A stretch of DNA of 64,000 nt from Scortum barcoo. Taxonomy: Eukaryota; Chordata; Actinopteri; Centrarchiformes; Terapontidae. Below, piece after piece: positions 11,741-24,000 of this stretch. Numbering within the stretch: the stretch's first letter is position 1; each line of letters begins with the position of its first letter. Under the pieces are notes generated by a model. That model was given only the letters and a program-made list of their open reading frames with translations. It did no database searches and was not told the DNA's origin. Made by a program: the position numbers and the translations under genes. The DNA is taken from assembly GCA_023238725.1 (NCBI GenBank), contig CM041547.1:22864744-22928743 (forward strand), written 5' to 3'.

Positions 11741-13320
11741 TTCATAGTCATGATAATTCCATATTTCTATTGGAATTGGAGGTGACATGGAATTTACAGA
11801 GGTATGAATTCAGTAATGGCCCCTATCTTTCTGTGTCTCTCTGTCTTTTTTTTTCTTTCTGTCTCAAAAGGAGCATTTATATAGGAAGAGCAGAGGCAGG
11901 TACAATCCATCTTGATGGAGGTACCATCAATAATAAGAACAGAAGAGTAATAAGTCAGTGAGTTCTAACATTAGGGGTCGAAGAAGTTGGAGCTGTATTC
12001 CAAAGTTTGGACTTGAACATAAGCAAACATTGTGAAAGAAGAGGAGAAGGAATAGGTAATAAGCATATTATTAAGTTTTAATTAACCAGACGTTGCAGAT
12101 ATCAAATCAAAATAAAATCTAATCAAGTTTATTTAAATAGCATTTTTAAAAACAACCATAATTGACCAAACTGCTGTGGAAAATTGAAGTGAATGACACA
12201 ATAGTAAATACAAGTCATTCTTTTTTAATTAACACTTTTTATGTTAATTGATAGACCATATATGATGCTCTTTTCTGGGCTATCTAGCAGTTTATAGAAT
12301 AATAACATGATTGAAAATGCCATGAAGATAAGGACCTCTGTTTATAATGATAAGTGATCTATCACTTTCAAATTCACTTGCAGATGTGATGGCCAGACCA
12401 GTGGTAGCACCCTGCTGTCGCAGACTGGTGCGACACCTGCGTTTCAGAATGGGTGATGACTTCACCCAATTGCCCAAAATGCAGGGACAGCAGCTTTGGG
12501 GACCTGCAGCTTTCGTTTGACAGGATTAGAGGACGTCATAGACATCCTCCAGCCTGTCATCAGGGGATAGATTATTATTTGATTATTATCTAAGCTGGTG
12601 TTTAGAGATTAATTTTCCGTTCGTTGTATGAAGTTATGAATATTGAGCTGGTTCAATGAATTTGTTTATTTAGAAATTAAAAGTTTTGTTATTTCTTTTC
12701 AAACTGGTTGTGGTCTCTCCTTTATGTTGTTATCAACAACGAGCCTGGCACTGATAGCAGTAACTATCACTGCTACACACATTTTGGAATCTGTCATTAC
12801 TGTGTCAGAGTGTTTATGAATAAAGTGACTGTGTTTTTGGTTATTAGCAGGATTCCTATGGGAAAGCCAGGGAATTTAAATATTGATTTAATCAGGATTT
12901 ATTCTAGTGTGTAGTAAATTATTAAATTGACCTTTTTTTAATGTTCAGCAATACTGAAATGATGAATATTCATATTTCACAGAGATATAAACACAGAAAC
13001 AGGTCTTGATTCCACTCTAATTTCACTGATACTCAATATCAGGCCCTGTTGTGGAAACAACGGAGGAAGCTGTTGTGCGACAGCTTCCTCCGTACATTGG
13101 AGTTTATGTATGGTATAATGGTATGGTATTCTTTGGCAGTCCTTTGTGGAATAAGGACTCCAGTTTGAGTCGCCTGCCAAAGTCCAGTCCATTTTCCCTC
13201 ATGTACTCTGCCACCTTGTGGGGATTCGGTAACAGCAGTTTACATTTATTATTTAGAAAACAGCACAAAATGGAAACACTGAAAAATCTGTATGAAAATG
13301 CTGAATATGCTTTGGCAGAT
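11741..13320. other. Non-coding DNA
   Basis: AT-rich sequence with no recognised gene. The one structural item is the hairpin at 13057-13093, listed separately. Confidence 0.45.
13057..13093. repeat. Perfect hairpin palindrome
   Basis: The 14-base stem ACGGAGGAAGCTGT is followed by a short spacer (about 6-7 bases) and its exact reverse complement ACAGCTTCCTCCGT. Because the stem is self-complementary, both strands translate to the same short Glu-rich peptide, which explains mirrored ORFs there. The role is unknown; it may be the scar of a small transposon or a recent inverted duplication. Confidence 0.85.
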
Positions 13321-13321
13321 T

Positions 13322-13446
13322 GACTCGTCCACCATGTAATATATGGCGGCTTAGTACAGAGATAAATTCCAGACGTTCAACGTAACTTAGCCAACAAGTT
13401 CACAGCACTGTGATTACTAAAACGATAAACAATCTATCGTAACCCT
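13322..13446 (-). repeat. Inverted terminal-like motif, right copy
   Basis: Reverse complement of the motif at 3504-3572, carrying about 57 extra bases between GTAATCACAGTGC and GCCGCCATAT. It ends outward in TCGTAACCCT. It sits inside (to the left of) the right inverted-repeat arm, whereas its partner sits outside the left arm. A single simple inverted duplication therefore cannot explain both pairs. Confidence 0.55.
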
Positions 13447-13542
13447 TTATTTTGACATATTTACTCTGACTTCCGGGTCACCTGTCTACGTCTTTCAATT
13501 CTGAAGGAAAAATAACAAAAGGAATAGCCAAAATCCAAAAAA

Positions 13543-13796
13543 CCCACCAATATCACCTGCTGAGATCAGTCTTGCTTCAAGACTCCTTGCTCCTTATCTA
13601 CTTGCCACTACCTTTTTGTATGGGTATTAGATGTTCACTGCACTTTACACTGCCTATTTGTTCAATTTCAGTATTTTATTTGATTTTATTCTAATTTATA
13701 GTATTTTATTTCATCTAATTCTTTGTATGTTCTTGTATTTTATTGTATTTTCTATACCTGGCTGGTATGACAACTTCATTTCCTAAAGATAAAGTC

Positions 13797-13889
<93 letters not shown>

Positions 13890-14338
13890 ACTTAATATTT
13901 GGTAAATAAATTGGTGCAAAGTCGATCACTGACATTTCCAGTTTGTTTGCATGACTGAATATGTGCACATCATCACATCATCTTTAGAGCTCGTTCGGTT
14001 TAGCAGCTACATAGTTTATTTATTGACACATCTGTCGTAATCCTTGATATGTAAAAAAAAAAAAAAAAAAAGAACTAAGTAGTGCATAAAAATAAATTGT
14101 AAGATGCTGTAAAATGTAAACAGGTCAGTTCACCACAGAATACTGTGGAAGAAAAACAATTACACTGTATTCTTTTTCCAAATTATGAAACCACACAGTT
14201 TTGCGATAGTGAAAAAGCGTAAAATTTAGACTAAATACTTTCAACCCTGCTGACAGTTATTCACTTTTTTTCATTAAAAGTTTCAACACTATATGGAGAA
14301 TATTATGTCACAATGGTGAGGTTATGTTAGTCACTGTG
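13543..14338 (-). repeat. Right arm of the long inverted repeat, with (ATCT)n
   Basis: Reverse complement of 3711-4385. It begins with a LINE-like 3' tail in plus orientation (CACCTGCTGAGATCAGTC, later TGGCTGGTATGACAAC). That tail ends in about 23 ATCT units at 13797-13889, against a very short run in the left arm. It then continues through the shared flank to GGTTATGTT. The shared sequence on both sides of the LINE tail shows that a larger unit than the LINE was duplicated in inverted orientation. Confidence 0.85.
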
Positions 14339-14403
14339 TAATTTTTTTAAAAGGTTGATGAAACCAGAATGATGCTGCTAACAATATACTGTAAACACTG
14401 ATA

Positions 14404-14490
14404 CTATCCATCCATCCATCCATCTTCTAAACCTGCTTATCCTGAGCACACACAGGGTCGCAGGGGTGCTGGAGCCTGTCCCTGGACTGT
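14404..14490 (+). repeat. Common fish interspersed repeat fragment
   Basis: Runs from (ATCC)n through CTTCTAAACCTGCTTATCC to CAGGGTCGCAGGGGTGCTGG, a motif very widespread in teleost intergenic DNA. Class not assigned. Only a short part is present. Confidence 0.6.
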
Positions 14491-16019
14491 TTTGATTGAT
14501 TGTTCACTGACTGACTGACTGACATTGTGGTACCACATTCTGATAAAACACTTTTTGAAGAAGAAGAAGGAGACGCTTTAAAAAGGTTCAAATGGTTTTC
14601 AGCAGCTTGAACCCTGGAATTGATGTGTTCCACCGCACATGTTGATTCGGGCTAAAGCTGGTCTATCTGTTTGAGTCATTCCTCTAGTTCTAGTTCAACG
14701 CAGTTTTGTTTTGTTTAATTTCCATCAACATTTGCTGTTCATTAGCATTAACATCAATATGAGCTTCAGCTTGCTGTCTGCCTTGCTTGTGGGACATTTT
14801 CCTCAGTTCACGGAGGCTGTCTGCTTTTAGGCCTGCTACACATGTGCTTTTTCCCCATCCATTCAAAAAATGGACACAACTTTAATTTTACAAAATATCT
14901 CCATGCACATAAAAAATGCAAAAATAATTAAAAAAATAAAAGATCCATTTTGTGTCACCAAAAATGCAGTTTCTGTGTAGATAAAAGGCCATCATGCATA
15001 GAACAAGCTAATTATAATATTATATTATATTTGAAATATAATATTTCAAAAAATGCCTACAAACCGCCTAATTATGAAGTGGGACTGTTTTTTGTTTTCA
15101 GAATTCGTTGGGCTTCCAGATGAGTCTTTTGGATATTGGAGGAGGGTTCTGTGGGAGAGATGACTTTCAAGTGAAATTTGAAGAGGTAAAGTAAAAGAAA
15201 ATATACATTGTCAGTGCTTGTTCTTTGTTGCCATTGACACATGTTATTTGTTATATGTGATGCATGTCAGCATTACAATGACATAAATAATTACTATGAC
15301 TACGTATGTGCACTACGACCATGTAGTGTGTTGTGAAGTCTCCTGTTTACCTTAAAGAGAAATTTCACAAAATATTTAATACAGATTTCTTGCATTTATA
15401 GAGGATTTTGAGACATCATGTGTTTTTCATCCAGGCTCTCAAATTAAATCAGTAATACTGGTTACTGTAGTCCACTTTGTATCACTGTCATTGTCACACA
15501 TTTCACTATGATCATACCCTGTAGGATTACATGTGACAAGTGTCAGTGAAATGTCTGAAATATTGTAATACTTTTGAGATATGTGATGAACTTATTGTGC
15601 TTTGCCCTCCCAGTGTGCAGAAGTTATTAATGATGCACTGGAAGAATTCTTCCCACCTGACAGTGGGGTGCAGATTATTGCAGAACCAGGCCGATACTAC
15701 GTGGAATCAGCCTTCACGCTGGCAGCAAACGTTATTGCCAAAAGAGTCATCATGGGTGATATGAATGAACGCTGTGGTAAAATGTATATGCCATAGATAA
15801 ACAGGGGGCAAAGATAAAAAAAAAATTTGAGTTGAATTTTTTTCTTGTATTTCAAGTATATATATATTTTCATTGCATATTTGATTGATTTAGTTTTAGT
15901 AACATTTTAATAATTCACTTATTTGCAGTTGTGATATTTTTCTGCAGACGTTGAGGAAAACAGCCCCAACAGAATGATGATGTATTACATTAATGATGGA
16001 GTGTATGGGTCCCTGAGTT

Positions 16020-17095
16020 ATGAGCAGTTATGGAACATAATCTACAGTTAAAGTAGAAAGGTATAAATTGCAGGCCTTGACAGAACACATTGGAGGTATG
16101 ACTGAAGAAGAAACCTTTATTGAACGCACCAGGGGAAATTCATATTTACACATACATAAGAATAGACACACGCACATGCAACTGGCAGAGAGATGCCAGA
16201 GAGTGCTCAAGGGCACCTCAGCAGTGCTCAGGAGGTGACTGGCACCTCTCCAGTCACCAGTTCACACTCCATGAAGACTGGTCCGTGGGGACCTGAACCA
16301 GGTGACCCTCTGGTTCCTAAGCCAAGTCCCCATGGACTGAGCTACTATGACTTCTGTGTTATGTCTCTGTTTGAGCGAAAGAGAACCCAGAAGCAGACCA
16401 TGGGCAGATGGCAGTTTAAAGTTGATTTAATTAGAACAAAACAAAAGGTAAGTCCAAAAGCTGTCCGGTAGGTTGAGGAGTGGAGGCAGAGCGGCGTGGC
16501 TGGCAGGTTTCTGGCTGGAGGAGCAATCCGGTACACAGGTGAGTATCTGGAGCAGAAAAACAACAGAGCACAAGAGTCACTAGGAACGAACATGAGATTA
16601 GCAAGAGTTTTCACAAGAAGACTGTTAGCGCAGCAGCAAGAGAGTTACCACTGAAGATGGAACAATCCAGCATCAAAGTGAAGCCCTGCTCCGGCTTAAA
16701 AAGGAGTGATGACGAGAAATGAGGTGCAGGTGTGTCAACCTCCAGTCAGCAGGAAACCACGCCTCTCCACTCTAAAAGGAAGGAACCTCCCACAGGAGGC
16801 AGAAGGAAACAAAACACCACGGCACAAGGCACACAAAAGAACAGTCCAAAACCCCACATACATAACATTCTGCAAGTTCAATATCAACCTAAAGAGAGCA
16901 CTCCTTCCTGAATTGTTGGCACTGGAACAAATCTTGAGGTGTGTAATTGTTCAATATGGGTCTAACTGCTCAGGGACAAAGGGACACATCTTCATGCTCA
17001 GTAATTTAGAATTGTTTGCTTAAAATAAAATGTGAAACAGCATGGTGGAGGGTATCATTTCCCACCTGGCCTGAGAATATACTAAAATGGGATAC
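16020..17095. mobile_element. Foreign DNA replacing part of ODC-copy exon 8
   Basis: Homology to the complete ODC copy breaks at about 16019 and resumes at about 17097. The replacement holds a minus-strand tRNA-derived SINE (listed separately) and a segment resembling an LTR edge at about 16390-16870 ('gcttaaaaaggagtgatgac', then many CCAC/AAC-rich bases to CATAACATTCTG). No coding domain was recognised. About half of exon 8 and the start of intron 8 were lost at the same time, so this is not a clean insertion. Confidence 0.65.
16080..16352 (-). mobile_element. tRNA-derived SINE, minus strand
   Basis: Read on the minus strand, it has an A-box-like TAGCTCAGTCC (about 16348-16336) and a B-box-like GGTTCAGGTCC (16299-16289), spaced as in a tRNA promoter. 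A body follows, running to an A-rich/T-rich end near 16100. The tRNA part is diverged, so the SINE is inactive. Confidence 0.65.
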
Positions 17096-17448
17096 AGACA
17101 AAACAGATTGTGGGAGAACATGAGAATAAATGTGATTTGGATTTTTATATTTGTGCACAGGCAGTGGAGAGCAGTGAGCAGAGATACCGCTCTGTTATCT
17201 GGAGTCCAACCTGCGACAACCTGACAAAGTAACTGACAGTTACTGGATTCCTGAGCTCCACGTGGGGGACTGGCTTCTCATCGACAACATGGGTGCTTAC
17301 TCTGTTAGTTTATCCACTGACCTCAATGGCTTTGAAAGAGCACACATTTACCTTGCTGTGACAGCTGAGACATGGCAAGTCTTAAACCTTTCTGACAGCT
17401 AAAACATCATGTGTTCATCATCTGGTAGGACTTCTGTATGAGTTAGAC

Positions 17449-18364
17449 AGTGGCACAATAATGGCATGAAGAGACTACCAGAGTAAATCAGTGATCCAAA
17501 CAAGAAAACCCACATTTCCTTTTAATGAACAATATTGAAGAGAAATGTATATAAGAGAAATTTAAACATTTGCAATAACATTTAATTTATTACCACTTTT
17601 TTAGAAAAATAAAAAATAAAGGCCTTTATATTGTTTCTAGGTGCACCAATATGTACTTAGTCTTTGTGTTTCACCTTAATCAGCCACAACCAGCTGACAG
17701 TTCTGTTCAAACCACCAACTGTTCATCCTACCACACTGTAAAGTATGTGGGCTCTTTCTATTTTGATTCTCTACATGCGTTTTGGCTCCAATATGGTCAA
17801 AAACAGGTCCAAGAAACAGAGCATCGGTAAATGACAAAACAAAAATGAGCTGAGAATATTTTTGTTTTTAAATTATTATTTGATCTTGAAACCTCTATTA
17901 TGTAGTTGAATCCATATTAGTGTCATGTTGGACAAATGAGCATTTAAGGTGTTTTTATTTTTTAGTTTTCTAAATTTTTTACCCCCTTCCTAATTCTCAT
18001 TTAAAGCTATAGAAAGCACACTGACGAATTTAAAAACAAACCAGGCCTCATATAGCAAGGCCAATTATCATTTTCATTTGGATCATCTTATAACAAATGA
18101 GTGTCCATTTAAGATGTCTTCATTCATAAATTAAACTGTCTGATATTGTGGAAATTCTCTGCTGCTGGTGAAGAATGAAATGGAGACTTCTGCCGTCCGA
18201 CAAAGTGTTTATTTTCTTTGCAAAGAACAGGTCAGTCAACACACGAGCAGGTCAGAATGGAAAAGGACCCTGAGCATAAGGAAATCTAAACACTTATACC
18301 TGATGAACGCCCCTCGGGGGTCTGAGAAACGTCCCCCAGGGATGATCAAAAAGGATCTTTGATC
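17449..18364. other. Intergenic DNA between the two ODC copies
   Basis: AT-rich; no gene recognised. About 18165-18350 resembles the edge of an LTR-type repeat (GTTTATTTTCTTTGC, CCCCTCGGGGGTC) but no family could be named. Confidence 0.45.
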
Positions 18365-18476
18365 AGGGTGCACAGGTGGCTCAGTTGGTAGAGCACACGC
18401 CCATGTATGAGGCCTTGAGTCTCACTGCAGCGGCCCAGGGTTTGGTTCCTGCCTTGAGCTAGTTCTGCTGCGTGTC

Positions 18477-18512
<36 letters not shown>

Positions 18513-18590
18513 ACTTTTCCTGTCCTATCAATAAGAATAAAAGGGGTAAAACCCACCAAAAAAAAGGGTAAAAGGGTAAAACCCACCAAA
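18365..18590 (+). mobile_element. tRNA-derived SINE, plus strand
   Basis: A-box TGGCTCAGTTGG at 18377-18388 and B-box-like GGTTTGGTTCC at 18439-18449 mark a tRNA-type pol III promoter. A (CT)n run at about 18479-18509 and a repeated AAAACCCACCAAAAAAA tail follow. The flanks AAGGATCTTTGAT (left) and AAGGTCTTTGAT (right, after the tail) look like a slightly diverged target-site duplication. Confidence 0.8.
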
Positions 18591-18599
18591 AAAAGGTCT

Positions 18600-20276
18600 T
18601 TGATGTAATTGCCTTTTGTCTGCTGCAGGAACTGGCACGCTTGATCATAGCATGATAATATTTCTGAAGTGTTATTTCTTTTTTATAAGCTTCTTACTTT
18701 TGAAATATTGTATGTTTAGTGTCGACCTGTGATTTGTATTGCTCTGAATGCAGGTTATAGTGTTTAAAATTTAGCCAAAGGTTACTTCAATAATACAGCA
18801 TAATATGGTGAAGTGGTATATTAGCTTTTACATTCATGCAATTAGAAACAAGTCACTGTAAAAAACAGACTTTATTGAATAATAAATAATTACGTTACAC
18901 CAACGTGTTTCAATTTTGGAACACATTGCCGAGGTCCTCAGGTGTTTGGTCCAGCAGATCCTTGTCAGCCCGGCCTTCTGTGTGCAGCGGTGAGGGCGAA
19001 GTCGTCGTCGGGGTCTCGACCGAAACTCTCACCATAACAACAGATATCAATAGAAATGTCGCACTTTTTTCAAAGGGACAAATGTAAGGCTGTTGGTTAA
19101 TGAAATAATGAGCTAACAAGCTAACAGTGCTAACAATGCTAACTAACCATGTAAACTAGCTGACTGCGCAGAAACACGTCAGGTAACGAACCAAACGTCT
19201 CGCTGACATATATTCAGACCAAAGTCACTGTACAGCCTGTTATATCTCGGACAGAGTTTAGTTCCTGTTTCCTACCTGTGTATCCTCCGTGGTGTTCACC
19301 TGGCTGGTCAGTTGCTCAGGCGCTCTCATTTGTGGGGGAGGGGCCTTAGAGCTGTACTGGTTCACATGTTCAGGCGGAGAGAGGACTCTGATTAAACTTA
19401 CCGACTGCACCTTTAACCACAAACAGCATACTGACTGTAAATTCTGTTCTCTTAATGCCATTTCATCCAGCATTGTGGAATTAAGACCAAACGTGATTAT
19501 TCTAAATATGCTCTAAATATATTAATGTTAGTTAAATATAACTTTGGGGGAGGCCATTGTAGAGTGGATGGAGGAGGTGAAATATACGGATATACGATTG
19601 GAGTACGCGCTAATATAATAATTAAGATAATAAGGAAGAAAGCTATTTTTGTGATACATCACTATTGATATAAATTTTGAGTGCATCATATTTGAAACAT
19701 CCAAACAGTACAGAAAATCAATATTTGTTGAGTGTATTTAGCCTTTGTGAAGTCTTTATTTTTCCACACAAAACCAATTAAATTTCATGTAAGCCTTACA
19801 CATGATGACAGCGCACACAGCTGAGCAACCATTAGTAATAGACACTTCAGAACTATGGACAGTGAATAGGGGTCACAGCATTTTGCGACCCATCACCACA
19901 AATAAGCTATATTGTTAACAAATAATATGAACAGATTAGTCGAGTGGCTTATAGTTGTACATTATGTTACTATTTATTTGGGAAAACAGTTATTGTGCAG
20001 AATTATAGGCAATCATACAAAGCTGTGAAATTTCAGCCAGAGTAAAATGAGACACCACAGTGTCCGATCACAACAACATTACACACTAGAACCGCCAACA
20101 GGTATAATGTACCTGCTGTTTTTCAAATGTTCATAACTATGTTTTAATAAAATATTGAAGTCCCTCCGTTTTTAACTTTTCACAAATTTGTGTTGTGTTG
20201 CACTCGTTAACTATAGTAAAGATAAATCCAGATTAAAAACACGGACAGTTGTACCTATAACTATATTAGGAGAAGA
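18600..20276. other. Intergenic DNA, possible anonymous repeat at 18860-19490
   Basis: No gene recognised. About 18860-19490 is GC-richer than its surroundings and ends near 'gactgcacctttaa', which suggests an interspersed repeat of unknown class. The rest is AT-rich. Confidence 0.4.
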
Positions 20277-20560
20277 ATGAAGAGAAGGAGAGCCAAAAGT
20301 CTGGCTGTGGCTTTTTTTAGAACAATAGTCGCTACCTCTGTATAGAGGTCTGTAGGGATGCAAAGTCGGAGCCAAGAGTGGTGGGACCATGACGTGAAGG
20401 GCTTCAGTGACATTGATTGTGATTTTCGAGTGTCAAGGGTTACTTTCACGTACATCACACACACAAGGCACTCACTTCAGAAGACCCATCTCAGTGGAAA
20501 AGCACGTCTATTTCGCTTAGTAGTCTTCAGTGTATCAATGTGTTCAACTTAATACAAATT
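20277..20560 (+). pseudogene. Possible PIF/Harbinger transposase fragment
   Basis: Frames contain MKRRRAKSLAVA, then SRSQEWWDHDVKGFSDIDCD and FRVSRVTFTYIT. The WW-D and FR-(M/V)SR-x-TF spacing resembles the N-terminal part of Harbinger transposases. A frame change separates the first two pieces. No catalytic DDE part follows. The family call rests on this short pattern only. Confidence 0.4.
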
Positions 20561-21081
20561 CCATCAACAGTCCTATACTGGATGGCCAGGAAGTGTCCTT
20601 GATATAATACTCACTCACACACTAATGGTGCTTTTCACACAGCCATTACTCTGAATAGGGATCAAGGTTGCCTTATAAATAATGCAAAGAAGAAAAGACA
20701 ATTTTATTCTTACCTGCGTTAAAGTAAATATGCAGGTTTGTAAAATTTGTATTGGTATGAAGTGTTGACATTTCTGCAGGGCTATGTGGACTTATGTAAA
20801 ATTTAAAAACAGTCAAGTGGATGATGAGTGACATAGTGCTAAATTATTTATTTTCCTTGCTTCTGTGTGGAGCTATTTAACCCTTGAACTGCTCTGAGCT
20901 GCAGCGAATGAGCCCAAGTAGGTGGAGGAAATTCACTGCTGTGTGAAAGAAAACAGCATTTCACTCTTTCATATCTCACTTTTAACTTGTGTGAGTACTT
21001 AAAATCAACTTACTTCCAGTTCTGTTACATAGGAATGCTTTTATAAAACCTAAATTCTTTTTTTTTATTTGAGATTTTCAG
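20561..21081. other. Upstream region of the ODC-like gene
   Basis: Non-coding. No TATA box or transcription start could be assigned with confidence. An untranslated first exon may lie here or further upstream. Confidence 0.4.
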
Positions 21082-21092
21082 GGATTCCAAAT

Positions 21093-24000
21093 ATGGAGAA
21101 GCATACGAGCCATGGTAAGAAGATGAAAAACTGCTCAGTCATGTAGAATATGATGTCCAAGATAAACATGCCTTTACATGTTATAATTTAGACAAATGGC
21201 TATAGACAAAAGCAGCAGATTTCGATTGTGATTCAGCCTTCCCTGAACAATATTTTTATGTATTTATGATTTTAAACTGAGAGTTTTATTTTATGATTTT
21301 GTCTTTTACTACTTCATCCCTTGCAGCACTAGTTACTACAAAGGGATCAGCCATGCAATCTTTATCCCCTGAGATTTGTGACATTAACATTTTAAACAGT
21401 GGACGGACCACCAAGGATTTCATAGACAATAAAATAAAAGAGCTTGGTAAGAGGGTGAGTATCAGAGACATCAAGACACTTCTTCTTTTTCTATAACTGA
21501 AAGTATTGTGAGACAGATGTGATTTTTGAAATGTGCATTTTCAAAATAAAATGTTAACTTTGCTTTATCCATTTAGGACAGTGAAGAGCCATTCTATGTG
21601 GCAGATCTAGATGTTCTATATAAGAGGCACCTCAGGTGGCTAACTAACTTACCTCGAGTCAAGCCTTTCTATGCAGTGAAGTGCAACAACACACCAACAG
21701 TTTTGAGGATGCTGAGTGCTCTGGGCACAGGGTTTGACTGTGCAAGCAAGGTATTATGAAGTATCTCAAAGATAATCTGTTTTTGTTTTTCACAGTCTTT
21801 GTTGGGGGGAAGGCTGTTTGTTGTTGTTTCCTCCTTGATTTACTTCTCAGTTTGCTCATTTGAAACAAGTTTTGGTCTGACAGAGTGAGATTCAGCTGGT
21901 CCTGTCCCTCGGAGTGACACCTGATAAAATCATTTATGCACACACAACCAAACCACTGTCACACATAAAATATGCTGGGACTCATGGAGTGGACATGATG
22001 ACTTTTGATAGTGCAGATGAACTCCTGAAAATTTCACTCCATCATGCCAAAGCCAAGTAAGTGAACAACCACTATTGCTATTTTTGTGTAAATTCTTGTA
22101 ATCATAATAATTAGAACAAATCTTTGATTGATATTCCAGACTGGTACTCCGCATCGCAGTGGATGACTCCAAATCGCTAAACAAACTCAGTACAAAGTTT
22201 GGAGCCAGACTGCTGTCAGTTGGTAAGCTCCTGGAACGTGCTGGAGAGCTGGGCTTAGAGGTCATTGGGGTCAGCTTTCATGTGGGCAGTGCGTGCACTG
22301 AAAGCCTGGCGTTCAAGCAGGCCATCGCAGATGCTCGACATGTCTTTGACATAGCGGTAAGTCATCGTCATAGCAGTAAGACGTGACAACAATCCAGTAC
22401 ATTTATACATGTGATCAGATTGGTCGTACTGTACAGATTGTGCAAATATGTATTTGTGTGAGTGTGGAGCAGGATATTCCTTAGAAAGGTAGCACTTCTG
22501 TTGAACCACATGCCTTTTGAGAAAGAGCTGCTGAGCATCTGGAGAAAATTTCCATTATTAAAATTATGCAAACATTTACATTTAAAAGACAAATAAAAAA
22601 ACAGAACAGGAAAGGTTCCTGAATCTTACAATACTTTCTGGTTGAGCCAGGAGTAGTGTACTTTAGCTGTCAATGTTTTAAGTATGCAATTATGTCCTCC
22701 AGCAGTAATGACGGTATCTGAAGCCACAAAAAGCAGCTCCCTACTTGTTCAGCCAGTTTTCAGCAGCTTGAACCCTGGAATTGATGTGTTCCACTGCGCA
22801 TGTGGATTCAGGTTAAAGCTGGTCTATCTGTTTGAGTCATTCCTCTAGTTCTAGTTCACCGCAGTTTTGTTTTGTTTAATTTCCATCAACATTTGCTGTT
22901 CATTAGCATTAACATCAATATGAGCTTCAGCTTGCTGTCTGCCTTGCTTGTGGGACATTTTCCTCAGTTCACGGAGGCTGTCTGCTTTTAGGCCTGCTAC
23001 ACATGTACTTTTTCCCCATCCATTCAAAAAAATGGACACAACTTAAATTTTACAAAAAAATACACATAAAAAATGCAAAAATCATTTAAAAAAATAAAAG
23101 ATCCATTTTGTGTCACCAAAGATGCAGTTTCTGTGTAGATAAAAGGCCATCATGCATAGAACAAGCTACATTTCAAAAAATGCCTACAAACCGCCTAATT
23201 ATGAAGTGGGACTGTTTTTTGTTTTCAGAATTCGTTGGGCTTCCAGATGAGTCTTTTGGATATTGGAGGAGGGTTCTGTGGGAGAGATGACTTTCAAGTG
23301 AAATTTGAAGAGGTAAAGTAAAAGAAAATATACATTGTCAGTGCTTGTTCTTTGTTGCCATTGACACATGTTGTTATTTGTTTGCATGTGTTGCATTTGT
23401 GATGCATGTCAGCATTACAATAACACAGATAACTACTATGACTATTGGGTTGTGATGTCTCTTGTTTACCCTAAAGTGCAATTTGACAAAATATTTAATA
23501 TAAAGTCCACTTGAGTATATAATTAAACCATTGCAAGGCAAGAATATAATACATTTTTTGTGAAAATGTAGGTTTACTCCTAGTGTACCTCAACCAAGCA
23601 TCAAACCATTTTATGAAATGAGTGCAGTCTCTGTTGAAAAGAGACAATGATTTCTTGCATTTATAGAAGATTTAGAGAGATCTGATTAAATGTTATATGT
23701 TTTTCATCCAGGCTCTCAAATTAAGTCAATGATACTGGTTACAGTTGGCCACTTTGTATCACTATGATCGTCACATATTTCACTATGATTATATCTTGTA
23801 GGATTACATGTGACAAATAAAAATATTAATACCTATGAGATATGCAATGATGTTATTGTGCTTTTTCATTCTAGTGTGAGATGTAATACTTTTGAGATAT
23901 GTGATGAACTTATTGTGCTTTGCCCTCCCAGTGTGCAGAAGTTATTAATGATGCACTGGAAGAATTCTTCCCACCTGATAGTGGGGTGCAGATTATTGCA

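Larger units (their letters stand above)
14593..17448 (+). pseudogene. Partial ornithine decarboxylase-like copy (exons 6-9 only)
   Basis: This is a duplicate of 22755-24947, including introns and about 45 bp past the stop. Exon equivalents are 15102-15185, 15614-15776, 15948 to about 16019 (broken) and 17161-17402. Exons 6 and 7 are almost identical to the complete gene (SLLDIGGGFCGRDDF, IIAEPGRYYVESAF). Exon 8 stops after the NDGVYGSLS segment and is replaced by about 1.07 kb of foreign DNA. In exon 9 the catalytic-loop Gly is Ser (WSPTCD), and a 1-base deletion just after it gives a TAA at 17230-17232. Exons 1-5 are absent. The left breakpoint lies inside what is intron 5 of the complete gene. 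It cannot encode an enzyme. Confidence 0.9.

Noticed and set aside
18910..19120. Overlapping 60-70 codon frames on both strands
   Set aside because: Antisense pair within an anonymous repeat, with no splice structure or recognised motif.
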